From contig JANOPQ010000262.1 of NCBI GenBank assembly GCA_031421935.1, positions 1 through 64,000 on the forward strand: 64,000 nt of DNA. The letters run 5' to 3'. The notes beneath the pieces are model-generated. The model did not search any database and was not told the DNA's origin. It was given only the letters and a program-made list of their open reading frames with translations. Shown piece after piece: positions 8,013 through 20,700 of this stretch. The position numbers and the translations under genes were made by a program. The stretch comes from JAJTFW01 sp031421935. Lineage in GTDB: Bacteria; Bacteroidota; Bacteroidia; AKYH767-A; OLB10. Every line of letters starts with the position of its first letter. The first letter of the stretch is position 1.

Positions 8013-9883
8013 GCATTCTTGTTTTATTTCTCTTCTGGTTTTCCGCCTCTACTTGGGCTCAACAGGATTCGAGCGTTTGGTTGAGAGCCGTAGACATTCA
8101 GTCGAGTCGCTTTGATTTTTCAGATGTGTCGATGTCCATGCAAACGCTCGACACTTCAACGCTCAGTAAATTAAATGCAACTACATTAGCGGATAGGCTT
8201 AGCCGTGAGTCGGCATTGTTTGTGAAATCGTATGGTTCTGGAAGTTTATCAACGGTAAGTATCAGAGGAACGGGTGCAGCACATTCTGCCGTTTTGTGGA
8301 ATGGAATTTCGCTCAACTCTCCAATGCTCGGATTATATGATTTTTCTTTGTTGCCGATGTTTTTGTTGGATGATGTAAAAGTACAAGCAGGCGGAAATGG
8401 TCCTTTAGTAGGAAGTGGAGGTGTGGGTGGCGCCATCTTTATGGATGCAAACCTCGATTTTAGAAAACGAATGCAAGTAAAATTATTTTCTACGTTCGGC
8501 AGTTTTGGGCAGATGCAAAATGGAGTAGCGATAGAAGGCTCGACTGGAAAATTAATTTCAAAAACGAAGTTTTACAATCAAAGTTCAAAGAATGATTTTG
8601 AATTCAAGAATCCAGAAGGACTAATGAAAACTCAATCGCATGCAGAAGTGAAGCAGATAGGTGTTACGCAGGATTTGAGTTACGGTACAGCTAGCAATCA
8701 TGTGGATGTGCATGGATGGTTTTTAAAGAGTGAAAGAGAAATTCCTGCACTAAGTCTTGCACAGTCGAGTGCTCAGGCACAAGATGATAATTCTTTTCGT
8801 GTAGCATTGAATTGGTCGGTGTTGAAGCAAAAATGGTTTTGGAATGTACGCGGTGGATTCAATCAAGAGGAAATACGTTATATTGATCCTGCAGCCCGAC
8901 TCAATGAATTTAGTAGCGCCATAAATTTTCAATCGGATTGGGAATTGGGATATTTCATTACTCATCAATTGAAAGTAATGACTCAAATCGCTTGGTACGA
9001 TGGACAGGCAAAAGCGCCAAGTTATGGGAAGCAAGTTGATCAGCAACAAATTTCGTTGGGTGCAAAACTAATTTGGGAAGGACGAAAGTTATATGTCAAT
9101 GGAGCTATTCGACAAGGTTATTTTGATGGGAAAGCAATTCCATTTTTGCCAGCATTAAGTATGCGTTATCAATTCTTGACATCACTTTCTGCTCGAATGG
9201 ATATTTCCAAAGTGTATCGCGTTCCTACTTTAAACGATCGTTTTTGGGTGCCAGGAGGTAACAAAAACTTGAAACCAGAAAATGGATTTTCTTCCTCCTG
9301 TGGTTTGACATGGAATCAAATATTCAATAAAGTAACAATCGGAGTTTCAGCTGGATTCTTTTTTGCACAACTCAACGAGGCTATTGTTTGGTTGCCGGGA
9401 GCGAATGGAATTTATTCGGCACAAAATATTCATGCCTTAGAAAACAAAGGATTTGAAGGTGGAGTGAGTTTAAAATATCAAATTAAATCATGGTCTTTTT
9501 CTGGAAGTGTAAATACCAATATGGTTTCTTCCGTCATCACCGCATCGGATCCATCCTATGAATCGGCTCTTGGAAAACAATTAATTTACACTCCAGAATT
9601 GCAGTATCGTTCTCAATGGATTATAGCCTACAAAAAATTAGAATTACGTTATCATCATAATTATACAGGCTATCGTTATACAACCATCGATCATTCGTAT
9701 TTTTTAGATCCTTTTGCATTGGCTGAAATCCATCTTGCTTGGACGCATCAAATCAAATCTACCCAATTCACATTGTCTGCAGGAATTAAAAACCTTTATA
9801 ATGAGAATTACCAAACCATTGCTTGGCGCCCCATGCCGGGCAGATCCTTTCATACTGGTGTATTGTTTACTTTTGGAAAATAA
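8009..9883 (+). CDS. btuB: TonB-dependent cobalamin receptor (BtuB-like)
   Basis: Outer-membrane TonB-dependent receptor, 624 residues from the ATG at 8009. That start gives a clean signal peptide (MRILVLFLFWFSASTWAQQ). An in-frame GTG at 7961 would add 16 residues but lies inside the regulatory hairpin. After the signal comes a plug domain (about 25-140, with SIRGTGAAHSAVLWNGISL and a GSGGVGGAIF segment), then a long beta-barrel ending in the typical terminal strand (HTGVLFTFGK). The B12 riboswitch directly upstream makes cobalamin or a cobinamide the likely substrate. Its stop overlaps the start of a small membrane-protein gene. Confidence 0.9.
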   Translation: MRILVLFLFWFSASTWAQQDSSVWLRAVDIQSSRFDFSDVSMSMQTLDTSTLSKLNATTLADRLSRESALFVKSYGSGSLSTVSIRGTGAAHSAVLWNGISLNSPMLGLYDFSLLPMFLLDDVKVQAGGNGPLVGSGGVGGAIFMDANLDFRKRMQVKLFSTFGSFGQMQNGVAIEGSTGKLISKTKFYNQSSKNDFEFKNPEGLMKTQSHAEVKQIGVTQDLSYGTASNHVDVHGWFLKSEREIPALSLAQSSAQAQDDNSFRVALNWSVLKQKWFWNVRGGFNQEEIRYIDPAARLNEFSSAINFQSDWELGYFITHQLKVMTQIAWYDGQAKAPSYGKQVDQQQISLGAKLIWEGRKLYVNGAIRQGYFDGKAIPFLPALSMRYQFLTSLSARMDISKVYRVPTLNDRFWVPGGNKNLKPENGFSSSCGLTWNQIFNKVTIGVSAGFFFAQLNEAIVWLPGANGIYSAQNIHALENKGFEGGVSLKYQIKSWSFSGSVNTNMVSSVITASDPSYESALGKQLIYTPELQYRSQWIIAYKKLELRYHHNYTGYRYTTIDHSYFLDPFALAEIHLAWTHQIKSTQFTLSAGIKNLYNENYQTIAWRPMPGRSFHTGVLFTFGK

Positions 9884-10059
9884 TGAAAAATTTCTTCTCA
9901 AACCGTTATTATCATTTAGGGGTAGGCGTAATCGCCATCCTTGCCGGTGTGAAAATCTGGATGCAGCCCACGGGTAATTTCAAAATGCTGATATTAGTTT
10001 CTATCGTCATCTTGCTCGTTGTTGCAAGAAGTATATATCGTTTTTGGAAATTGAAATAG
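9883..10059 (+). CDS. Small two-helix membrane protein coupled to btuB
   Basis: The ATG at 9883-9885 shares one base with the receptor stop (TAATG), so translation is probably coupled. The 58-residue product has two hydrophobic helices (about 11-26 and 34-50) with a short polar turn, and a basic C-terminus (RSIYRFWKLK). A longer reading from 9823 would overlap the receptor coding region and is unlikely. I do not recognise the family. Its place in a riboswitch-controlled operon suggests a role linked to B12 uptake at the inner membrane, but that is inference. Confidence 0.65.
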   Translation: MKNFFSNRYYHLGVGVIAILAGVKIWMQPTGNFKMLILVSIVILLVVARSIYRFWKLK

Positions 10060-10126
10060 TGTTTCAGGTTAATTCATACTCGAAGGGCTTTGTTTTATGA
10101 GTTTCGTGACGAATTGTTATTTTCAA

Positions 10127-10145
10127 CCTGCCTGCAGCAGGCAGG
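10127..10145. repeat. GC-rich inverted repeat (9 bp arms)
   Basis: CCTGCCTGC (10127-10135), one central A, then GCAGGCAGG (10137-10145). It is of the same type as the palindrome at 6558-6573 and the compound repeat at 55371-55422, all intergenic. Confidence 0.75.
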
Positions 10146-10163
10146 CACTATAGGCACAAGAGA

Positions 10164-10290
10164 ACACAAGAGGTCACAATAGTTTATACTCTATTGCACT
10201 GAGTGGGAAGGCGAGGGGCTATAAAAAATCAATTTTCTATAGTGTTCTCAAGTGACCTCTTGTGTCTTTAGTGTTAAATAAAGCGTTTGA
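10164..10290. repeat. Inverted repeat plus first copy of a dispersed repeat upstream of the bestrophin gene
   Basis: ACACAAGAGGTCAC (10164-10177) is matched in inverted orientation by GTGACCTCTTGTGT (10252-10265), a perfect 14-bp pair with a 74-base spacer. The stretch 10240-10290 (starting TAGTGTTCTCAAGTG and ending AAGCGTTTGA) recurs in shortened form at 11521-11562 on the other side of the bestrophin gene. The gene-free stretch 10060-10478 otherwise holds only the GC-rich repeat at 10127 and a promoter at its end. Confidence 0.7.
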
Positions 10291-10418
10291 TTATAGTAGT
10301 AATTATTATGGAACTCTCATCTAACTAACTGCTAGAGTCTAATATTAAAACTAGATTGAGTTTTGTCCTTTCCTTGCTTTGCTTCTACGTTTCATCAGAT
10401 CGGATTCAATAAAATTCT

Positions 10419-10445
10419 TTTGATTGAAACAATATGCTAATTTTG
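10419..10445 (+). promoter_or_regulatory. Promoter of the bestrophin gene
   Basis: TTTG at 10419-10422 and TAATTTTG at 10438-10445 match the Bacteroidota -33/-7 elements, with a somewhat short spacer (15 bases). The start codon lies 33 bases after the -7 box. Confidence 0.55.
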
Positions 10446-10478
10446 CGAATATTCAATCAAAAATAAAACGATCAGAAA

Positions 10479-11342
10479 ATGACACATTACAACCCGAAAG
10501 ATTGGCTTACGTTTATCTTTAGATTTCATAAGTCGGATACCTTTCGGAAATTAATTCCGATGATGATTTTAATTGCCGCCTATTCGGGTGGCATTGCTTA
10601 TTTGGAGATTGAGCATTGGAAACTGTCTGATGAAAGTAATGTCAAGAATCTTACGATTATGCACACCACAGTTGGTTTTGTGCTTTCATTGATGTTGGCT
10701 TATAGAACCAATACGGCTTACGATCGTTGGTGGGAAGGAAGGAAATTATGGGGCTCATTAGTGAATAATAGTAGAAACTTGGCTATTAAATTAAACGCTT
10801 ATTTGAGTGATGAGGATGATCGCAATTATTTCAGAAAATTGATTCCAACATTTTCAGAGGTCCTTGCCAATCATTTGATGAATGAAGAAGTGAGTTTGAT
10901 GTTGTTTGAAGGTTTCGATTTGGAGATAGATCATCATAAGCACAAACCCAATCAAGTAGCCAGCTTGTTATTTCAGAGAGCTAATAATTTGTATAGATCT
11001 GGAAAAATTACAGGAGAGCAATTTATTATTATTAGTTCCGAATTGCAATCCTTCACCGATATTTGCGGAGCCTGCGAACGAATTAAAAACACGCCTATCC
11101 CTTATTCTTACAATGCATTCATTAAAAAGTTCATTTTCTTTTTTGTGATGACATTACCCTTTGGGTTTGTATTTAATTTAGGCTACTTAGTAATTCCAGT
11201 GGTAGTTTTTATCTTTTACGTCTTAGCCAGTTTGGAATTAATAGCTGAGGAAATTGAAGATCCGTTCGGGAAAGACACGAATGATTTACCGATCCTAAAA
11301 ATTTCGTCTAATATTAAAAAACATGTTGGCGAGATATTGTAG
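10479..11342 (+). CDS. Bestrophin-family ion channel
   Basis: A 287-residue membrane protein of the bestrophin family (formerly UPF0187). The signature RTNTAYDRWWEGRKLWG (about 77-93) follows the first two hydrophobic segments (about 26-45 and 58-76). A helical cytoplasmic middle region follows, then a hydrophobic pair (about 212-250) and a conserved acidic end with DPFGKDTNDLP. Bacterial homologues form pentameric channels, and some conduct cations rather than chloride; selectivity cannot be read here. It is a single gene with its own promoter, convergent with the giant adhesin gene. Confidence 0.9.
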   Translation: MTHYNPKDWLTFIFRFHKSDTFRKLIPMMILIAAYSGGIAYLEIEHWKLSDESNVKNLTIMHTTVGFVLSLMLAYRTNTAYDRWWEGRKLWGSLVNNSRNLAIKLNAYLSDEDDRNYFRKLIPTFSEVLANHLMNEEVSLMLFEGFDLEIDHHKHKPNQVASLLFQRANNLYRSGKITGEQFIIISSELQSFTDICGACERIKNTPIPYSYNAFIKKFIFFFVMTLPFGFVFNLGYLVIPVVVFIFYVLASLELIAEEIEDPFGKDTNDLPILKISSNIKKHVGEIL

Positions 11343-11720
11343 GTTTTCGAATTGAGATTATCTAGGTTATTGTTTTTCGCTCGTGATAGTGACTAGCTTC
11401 TTGCTTCTAGCTTCTGGCTTCTAGTCGCGAGGCTTCGCGACTAGCTTGACTACCGCGAAATGTTTGACGGTAGGTGCATGACTTAGCAACTTGCTAATCG
11501 AATTTTTCTTTTGTGCACTCTTGTGTTCTCAAGTGCCTTTAGTGTTTAGAAAAAAAGTTTGATCAATGCAATAAATACTATACAACTAAAATAAACCAGA
11601 AGCCATAAGTTTACCCTGCTGTCGAAACGAAGTGAAGCACTGCAGGGCTAGAGTCCAGAAGCTCATTTCTTATAGCGCGCTACAATTAATATTTAACAAT
11701 AAATCTCTGCGTAAAAAAGA
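11343..11720. repeat. Gene-free stretch with hairpins and a dispersed repeat
   Basis: No gene seen. It contains a near-tandem CTTCTAG/CTTCTTG run (about 11397-11422), a perfect hairpin CTAGTCGCGA-ggct-TCGCGACTAG (11421-11444), a second hairpin CTACCG/CGGTAG (11450-11455 with 11468-11473), and the second copy of the TTGTGTTCTCAAGTG repeat (11521-11562). An inverted pair CCCTGC/GCAGGG also lies at 11614-11619 with 11642-11647. It separates the convergent bestrophin and adhesin genes; none of the hairpins has a T-run, so a terminator is not proven. Confidence 0.7.
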
Positions 11721-14700
11721 TTAACGTACCAACGAAACTTTCCCTGTAAATTCTAACGGTGCCTGCTGTCCGTTGTACACTTTAAATAAATAAATGTACA
11801 CACCTTCGGCACAAACATCACCACTGTTTTGATAAGTGCCGTCCCAACCTTTGCTTAAGTCTTTCGTCTCAAACATCAACTTGCCCCAGCGATCAAAAAC
11901 TTTAAAATCAGCTTGCGTAATTCCGATGCCGTAGCCTGTAAAGAATTCATTGTACCCGTCGTTGTTTGGACTGAAGGCATTGGGTATGTAAAATGTAGTT
12001 TCACCTCTTACAATGATTTCGTTGTAGAATGTATCTACACATCCTTCGTTGCTGATGACAATTAACTCTACTACATAGCGGCCTGTATCTCCATAAGTAT
12101 GTTCAGGCGACCAATCATTTGTGGTCACTGTATTATCACCAAAATCCCAATGCGACGTTACTGCTCCATTACTACCGTTTAAGAATTGTACAGTAGGATG
12201 TAATATACTTACCTCTTGTGGTTCGCTTGTATAAAATGCGGTTGGTAATGGCCAAACCGTAATAATATTATTCTCTGTTAATTGACTTTCGCAGCCATAA
12301 ATATCTGTCACCAATAAACTCACATCGTAGGTGCCGTCTTCTGTATAGGTATGCGAAATATTTTTTCCGTTACCATCATTGCCATCTCCAAAATTCCATG
12401 CATAGGTAGCACCGTTTGTAGTGATACTGGTTGAAGCAAAATTTACCGTTACCGGATTACATCCTTTCTGATCAATTGGTGTGAAATTTACAATAGGTAA
12501 TGGATGAACAATAACCAATTGTTGTGTGGAAGGTTCTAAAACCGTGCAACCATCACTTAAACTCACTGCATAAATAAAAGTAGAATCAGGACTTGAATTA
12601 AATCCGTTAACATTGGTTCCAATAGCATTCCATGAATATGTATAGGGGCCACCGTTACCACCGGAAGCATAAGCTGCTAATGTTGTACTTTCTCCTTCGC
12701 AAATGGAATCTTCAGTAACCGTCATGTTGATGGATAGAGCAGGAAATACGAATACCGGAATATTAGAAACTGTTTTCGTACATCCATTGGCATCGGTAAC
12801 TAAAACGGAGTACAAATTATTTACACTTGGATTTACAGAGATGTTACTTGCAGTATGGTTGGTGTTCCATAAATAATTGTAGCCTGCCGTTCCTCCGCTC
12901 ACAGTAGCGATTAAGCTCGCGGATTGACCTATGCAAATAGTATCCGGATGATTTACGCTGGCTTGTAAAACAGTTGGTTCAATGATAGTAAAAGTAGTAT
13001 CGAAAGGACATAAATGCGCATCTAAAATTTGTACAGTGTAAATACCCTGAGGAATTGTTGAAATCACATTGGAAACAGAACCATTGCTCCAGATATAAGC
13101 ATAAGGCCCAACACCACCACTGGTGGCGATGTTGATGGAAGCATTGCTCATTCCAAAACAAGGAATTCCATTTACAGTAGGTTGGATAGCAATGGCCGTG
13201 GGCTGCGTTACTTGAATCGTTTGATTGGTAGTGCATCCATTCGCATCCGTAGCCGTAACTGAATAATTTCCAGCAATTAAATTTTGTAGCGCAGCATTCG
13301 CACTTCCATTCGACCATTGGTAAGAGTACGGAGGTACACCACCGTTAGAACTTACTGTCGCCTGCCCGTCGTTTCCGTTGAAGCAATTTACATCTGTAAT
13401 AACTGATGGATTAAATGCGAGCAATATAGGTTGTGTAATATTTACAGAGCTAGTTGTGATACATCCATTCGCATCTGTTAATACGATGGTATAATTTCCA
13501 GCAGGTAAATTTGTATTATTCGAAGTCGTAATTCCGTTCGACCATAAATATTGATAAGGTGTTGTTCCACCATTTGCCGCGTACAGTGCAGCACCGTTGG
13601 ATCCGCCAAAGCAAGAAACCATGGTAGCTGAACTTTGTGTTAATCCTAAAAGAGTAGGCTCCGTAATGGTGGTGCTTTGCACTTCAGTACAACCGTTTTG
13701 GTCGGTGATGATTACGCTATACGTTCCGGCAATTAAATTATTCGCTGAAAGTGTATTCGCACCCGTTGACCAAACATAAGTGTAAGGACTTGTTCCGCCT
13801 AAAGCATTTGTGTTTGCACTACCATCGTTTCCTCCATAGCAACTTACCATTTGAAGCGGTTGCGTGGTTGCACTGAGCACTTGTGGTTGTTGAATCGTGA
13901 ATACATCAGCATCGGTACATCCAAAATTATCCGTTACAGTTACTGCATAGTTTCCAGCGTTTAATCCATTTGCAGTTGGGGTATTACTACCATTCGACCA
14001 AGCGTAATTGTATGGAGCACTTCCACTACTCACTTGCAACTGAGCGCTGCCGTTAGCTTCACCAAAACATAATGCGTTGAATGTTGTAACATTGTCGATA
14101 CTTGGTCCTTGAAGGCCATTCACGGTTAATGTTGAAGAAAGCGTACATCCATTTGCATCACTCACCGTTACTGTATAATTACCGGTGGTGAGCCCTGTTG
14201 CTGTATTTGTATTTTGTCCGTTATTCCAATTAAATGTGTAAACACCTGTTCCTCCTGAAATTTGCACCTGTGCGCTACCGTTAGATGCGTTACATTGTGT
14301 AGGAGTTGTTGTTGGAATACTTGCTAAAGGTGTAGGTTCTAAAATTACCACGACTTGTTGAGTCACACATCCATTGACATCGGTCACAGATAAAGTATAA
14401 TTCCCAGCAGCTAATCCTGCTGCTGATGCTGCGTTTCCTCCTGATGGTAACCAGTTATAATTGAATGGACCATTTCCCCCAACAATAATGATACTCGCAC
14501 TACCATTTGAAGATCCATTACAAGAAGCAGGAGTAACATTGGTCACCGCTAACGTAGCGCCACCTGCATTACTAATGGTTGTTGAATTAGAGATAGTACA
14601 TCCATTTGCATCGGTGATGGTTACAGAATAATTTCCACTCATCAATGAGTTTATCGTATTTGAACCCGATGCTCCATTTGACCAATTATAATTATAGCCA

Positions 14701-17700
14701 CCGGTACCTCCTGAAACTACTGCTGTAGTTGTTCCGTTTGCTAATCCGCATGTAGCTTGTTGTGTATTCAATTGCAATTGCAATGCAGTGGGTTCATTAA
14801 TCTGGATCGGAGTATTCGTTACACATCCATTCACATCGGTGACAATTGCTGTATAATTTCCAGCAGCAAGTCCTGTGGCTTGGGTTGTATTTCCTCCTGA
14901 TGGAATCCATTGATAAGTGAATGGACCATTTCCTGCATTCGTTACCACTTCTGCATTTCCATTATTTCCTGCAAAACAAGTTACATCATTCGTGTTTAAA
15001 ATAGCAACAGTGGGTCCGCCTAAATTTGCAACGGCTGCAGTCGTATTAATTGTACATCCATTAGCATCGGTAGCAGTTACTGTATAAGTTCCAGCAACAA
15101 GTGTATTAATACTAGTTCCTGCTTGACCTGTAGACCATGCATAAGTTAACGCTCCCGTTCCTCCATTGCCAACTACTGCAGCGTCACCATTCGATGCACC
15201 ACAAGTTGCAGGAGTGGTATTCGTTACTAAATTGATAATTGCAGCTTGACCTACATTAATCACTTCAATTGCTGTACAGCCATTCACATCACTAACGGTT
15301 ACCGTATACGTACTTGAAGTTAAACCGTTGGTGGTTGCTGTAGCCGCACCGTGACTCCAAGCATAATTAAAAGGAGCAGTTCCTCCGTTGGTATTAACAG
15401 TTGCACTTCCGTCGTTTCCATTGAAGCAAGTTGCGGGAGTTGAATTTCCGTTTGTTGTTAATGTAACCGGTGTAGATATTAAAACATTTCCTTGTTCAGT
15501 ACAACTGTTATTGTCAGTTACTGTTACTGTATAATTTCCTGCAGATAGTGAAGTGGCATTAGCGGTAAGATCTCCATTTGACCAAACATAACTATAGGCT
15601 CCTGTTCCACCATTAGCAAGAACACTACTTGTTCCATTGGCATTTCCACAAGTTTCTGGTGTTACAGATAAAGCAAGTTGGATGGCAGTAGGTTCAGTAA
15701 GATTTACATTTATACTTGTGATGCATCCATTGGCATCCGTAACATTTACCGCATAAGCTCCCGCAGTAAGACCAGTGGCTTGCGCTGCATTTCCTCCTGA
15801 TGGAATCCAAGAATACGTGTAAGGACCATTACCAGAAGTTACAGTAACTTCCGCATCTCCATCAGCACCACCATTACAAGAAACATCATTTGTAGAAAGC
15901 AAACTTAGTGAAGGTCCACCTAAATTCGCAACGGCTGCAATGGTTGTGGCTGTACATCCATTTGCATCGGTAGCTATAACGGTATAGGCCCCCGCAGTTA
16001 ATCCATTAATAGAAGTTGTGGCTGCTCCAGTCGACCATTGAAATCCGAAAGCGCCTGTTCCTCCGTTTGCATTTACTTGTGCAGTTCCATTGGCATTTCC
16101 GCAACTTGCATCAGTTACCACCGTATTTATAATAATAGATGATGCTTCTCCAACAACAATTGTCGTTGGAAATGGACATCCATTATTATCGGAAATAGTG
16201 ACCGTATAAGATCCTGCAGTTAAATTAGTAATCTGTGAAGTGGAAGCACCTGTATTCCATAAAAAAGTATAAGGAGAAATACCACCAGCCGCCACAATAG
16301 AAGCACTTCCGGTATTACCACCAAAACAATCAGCATCTACACTAGAAGAAGTTCCAGTAATGGCGAGAGGTTCTGTAACAACAGCTAATGTTTGTTGAGT
16401 ACATCCTTTTGCATCCGTAACGGTTACATTATAATTTCCTGCTGATAAATTAATTCGGTTAGAAGTTAATACTCCGCCTGGATTCCAGTCATAAACATAA
16501 GGCGCAGTACCATCTTGAGCATCGATATCAGCAGTTCCGTCATTGCCTCCGTTACAAGTAACAGAAGTTGTTAAATTATTTACAACAAGTGGAAGTGGTT
16601 CTAAAATTGTATAATTTAATGTGGTACTACAGCCATTAACATCGGTTACACTCACATTATAAATTCCTGCAGATAATCCAGTGGCAGTTGCAGTAATTCC
16701 ACCGGAGGGAAGCCAATCAAATGTAAATGGACCATTGCCCACCGTAACTAAAACCGAAGCAGTTCCATCGGCTCCTCCTGCACAACTTACATCAGTTTGT
16801 CCATCAAATAGCAATGTTGGTCCTCCCGCACTGTTGATTATTGTATTATCTGAAACGGAACATCCTTGTGCATCGGTTACTGTAACAGTATAAACTCCTG
16901 CCGAAAGTGAGTTCGCTGTGGATGTTATAGAACCACTACTCCAACTGTAACTGTATGGAGCTATACCGCCATTGGGAGTCACGACAGATGAACCATTGCT
17001 ATTTCCACAAGTAGAAATTGTATTCGCGAAGGCTAAAGGAATGATGGCTGGTTCGGTGATGTTAGCTACTAACGTTGACGTACATCCGAAAGCATCGGTA
17101 ATAGTTACAGTATAATTTCCGGCGGTTAAATTTGAATTCGTAGCGGAGCTTGCGCCGTTCGACCAATTATAAATGAATGGACTATTTCCACCTGCTATTC
17201 CAACGTCAATGTTCCCATCGTTACCACTATTGCACGTTACATCGTTTATGGTTGTAACACTCACAACAGGTCCGACTTGGTTAGGAATATTAACTGTGGT
17301 TTCAAAGGTACAGCCATTAGCGTCACTAACGGTAACCGTATACGAACCTGCAGAAACATTACTCAATGTATTATTTACGGATGTGCCCGTTGACCATGTA
17401 TAAGCATAAACTGGAGTACCACCGTTTACCAAAATATCAGCTCCTCCATCCGCTTGTCCGCAATGGGAAGTGTACGAATTTGAAATTGTACTCAACGCAG
17501 AGGGCTCATTAATAGTAGCGGAAACTATCGATGAACAACCATTCGCATCAGTCACTGTCACCGAATAAATTCCAGCGGTTAATCCAACTCCTGTAGTTCC
17601 ACTACCACTTGCCGACCACGCATACATATAGGGAATTGCTCCGCCATTTACTGTAATGGTGAGTGCGCCATCATTTCCTCCATTACAACTTACATCTGTT

Positions 17701-20700
17701 TGCAAAAGCACAACTGCAGAAGGTCCATTAGAACTTCCTACATTCACATTCATTTGTTCGGTGCATCCATTGGCATCGGTAACAACTACAGTATATGATC
17801 CTGCACCTAAGTTAATTGCTGCAGCACCATTTCCACCTATGGGCGACCATGCATAAGCATAAGCACCTGTTCCTCCGCCTGCAACTACAGAAGCACTTCC
17901 ATTAGCACTTCCGCACGTTGCCAAAGTGCTGCTTGGAATTAAATTAATAGCAGATGGTTCTGTGATACTCGATTGAAAAATAGCAGTGCACCCAACCGCA
18001 TCAGTAACAGTAACAGTATAGGTTCCTGCTGCAATATTATTATTTAACAATCCTACAGTACCATTTGACCAAAGTAAATTATACGGTGCAATTCCACCAA
18101 TAGCATTTACGGAAATGAATCCATCTGCACCACCAAAGCAAGTAGCATCGGTACTATTATTTAATGTGATCGTAGGAGCAGGTTCATCTGCAACCACACC
18201 ACTTGCAACAGCGGTACATCCATTCGCGTCACTAACTGTAACCGTATATGTACCGCTTACTACGTTCGTAATTTGATTCGTTCCTGATGTACCATTCGAC
18301 CATGCATAAGTATATGGAGATGTCCCTCCACTTGCCGTGATCGTTAATTCTCCATCAGCTTGTCCGCAATGCGCCGTAGTAGTAACATTTACAAAAGTAA
18401 ATCCAGTTGGTTCTGTTAAATTAACAATGATGGATGAACTACAACCATTATCGTCGGTCACAGTCAATGTATAAATTCCTGCAGATAATGAATTAATTGA
18501 ATTCCCTACACCTCCATTCGACCATACATATGCATAAGGAGATGATCCACCTACTACGTTTATGCTGATATCACCATCGTTTCCTCCGGGACATGTAATA
18601 TTATTACTACTTAAAATATTTAGTGCTGGTCCGTTTGCACTAGGTACGCTTACGTTTCCGATAGAAGTACATCCATTTGCATCTGTCACTAAAACCGAAT
18701 AGTTTCCTGCATTCAATCCACTTGCAGAATTATTTGTACCGCCACTAGGGCTCCAATTGTATAAATAACCAGGAGTGCCGCCGTTCACAATTACAGAAGT
18801 AGTTCCGTTGGATCCTCCACATGTTGTACCTGTTGATGAAGGAACTACATTAAGTGGAGTTGATTGATTAATTACAACGGATTGTGTTGCAATACAGCCG
18901 TTCGCATCCGTAGCAGTCACCGTATAGGTTCCTGCAGATAAGCCACTATTAGTAGCACCTACAGTTCCGTTCGACCACAAATAAGTGAATGCAGGAGTAC
19001 CGCCAACTGCGGCAACGGTGGTAGAACCATCAATACCTAAATTACAACTTACAGGAGTAATAGAAGAAATATTTACTTGTAATAATGCAGGAGCAGTTAC
19101 TGTACCATTGTTGGAAGCAGTACATCCGTTTCCGTCGGTTATTGTTACAGTATACGTTCCAGGTAACAAATTATTTTCGTTAGCAGTAATGGATCCACTA
19201 CTCCAAACATAACTATATGTAGGTGTACCTCCATTGCCCGTCACAGAAAGTGAACCATCGTTTTCATAACTACAAGTAACAGGTACAGAATTCGAAATAG
19301 TAGCTGTAAGTTGTAGCGGAGCAGTAATCACAACACTTGCAACAGAAGTACACCCTGCACCGTCAGTTGCAGTTACCGTATAATTGCCAGCTGCTAATCC
19401 TGAAGCAGAAATGCCTGCGCCACCACTTGGTGTCCAATTGTAAACGATAGGAGCAACGCCCCCCACTACATTGGCATTAGCACTTCCATCATTTCCTCCG
19501 AAGCAAGTTACATTTACACTGGAAGCTATAGTGGCAGTTGGCCCACTTGAGTTAGCTACTACAACGTTCCCTAACATGGTACATCCAACGTTATCTGTTA
19601 CGGTTACATTATAACCTCCTGCTCCTAATCCAGAAGCAAAAGCAGTAGCACCTCCGGAAGGAGACCATGCATAAGTATATCCGGGTGTACCACCTAACGC
19701 AGCAACAGAAGCAGTTCCATTATTAGTCCCACAACTAGCCGCTGTAGATGACATAGCTAAAACAATGGGTGTGGGTTGCGTTATGCCCACAGTCATAAAT
19801 CCAGTGCATCCGCGGCTATCCGTCACCGTTACAGTGTAAGCTCCAGCGGTCAACGAAGAAATAGTAGGACCTGATGCACCGTTAGACCAAGAATATGTAT
19901 AGCCAGGAGTTCCACCAGCAGTAGAAACAGTGATGGTTCCATTTTGTCCTCCGTTGCAAGTAACATTTGTTTTTGTAACAGTGGAAGCAACTATAATTGC
20001 AGGTTGTGTAATAGTACCATTGGCAAGGGTTGTACAACCATTGGCATCGGTAATAGTAACGGTGTAATTATTCGCAGCCAACGCAATTGGATTTGCTCCA
20101 GTTCCAGAAGGGGACCATGAGTAAGTAAAACCCGGCACGCCACCGTTAATCACTAAACTGGCAGTACCATTGTTACTGTTGTTACAAGTAAGATTGGTCG
20201 TATTCATAACTGCTGAAAAAGCCGGTGCTGCAGTAATCGTAAAAGCAGCACTAGAGGTACAACTATTATTATCTGTAACACTTACTGTATAATTTCCTGG
20301 TGCTAAACTGTTCAAAGTGCTTGTGCCTGCAATATTGTTTTGCGTAAACAAAATGGTACCTGCACTATTAGTCCAAACATAATCCCATGGACTTGCTCCC
20401 AATCCCGTGGCTACAGCTGTTCCTGTATTTTGTCCTTGACACAAAGGGTTCGTCGTAACAACAGTGGGCGCTTGACAACAATTTAGAGTGGCAAAAAAAT
20501 TAGTAACTGGATCTTGTGTACACGCTACAGATGTCCAAGATCCACTTTCTCCATCAGCGTAAGTATCGATGTTAATATTTAGACTTGTTCCGGGAACACA
20601 CAATCCGATTGGAATGGTTTGAACAGAAAAACAAAATGTCCAATCGCAAATACCAGCGCCATTATTATCACCGAAATTATTTCCAGGATTCCCATCAGCA

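Noticed and set aside
11421..11444. GC-rich hairpin as terminator of the bestrophin or adhesin gene
   Set aside because: The stem is perfect, but no T-run follows on either strand and similar hairpins occur in clusters, so it is listed as repeat DNA.
12960..20490. Regularly spaced repeats as a possible CRISPR array
   Set aside because: The period is about 228 bases, the repeats are diverged and keep one protein frame; these are coding SprB repeats.
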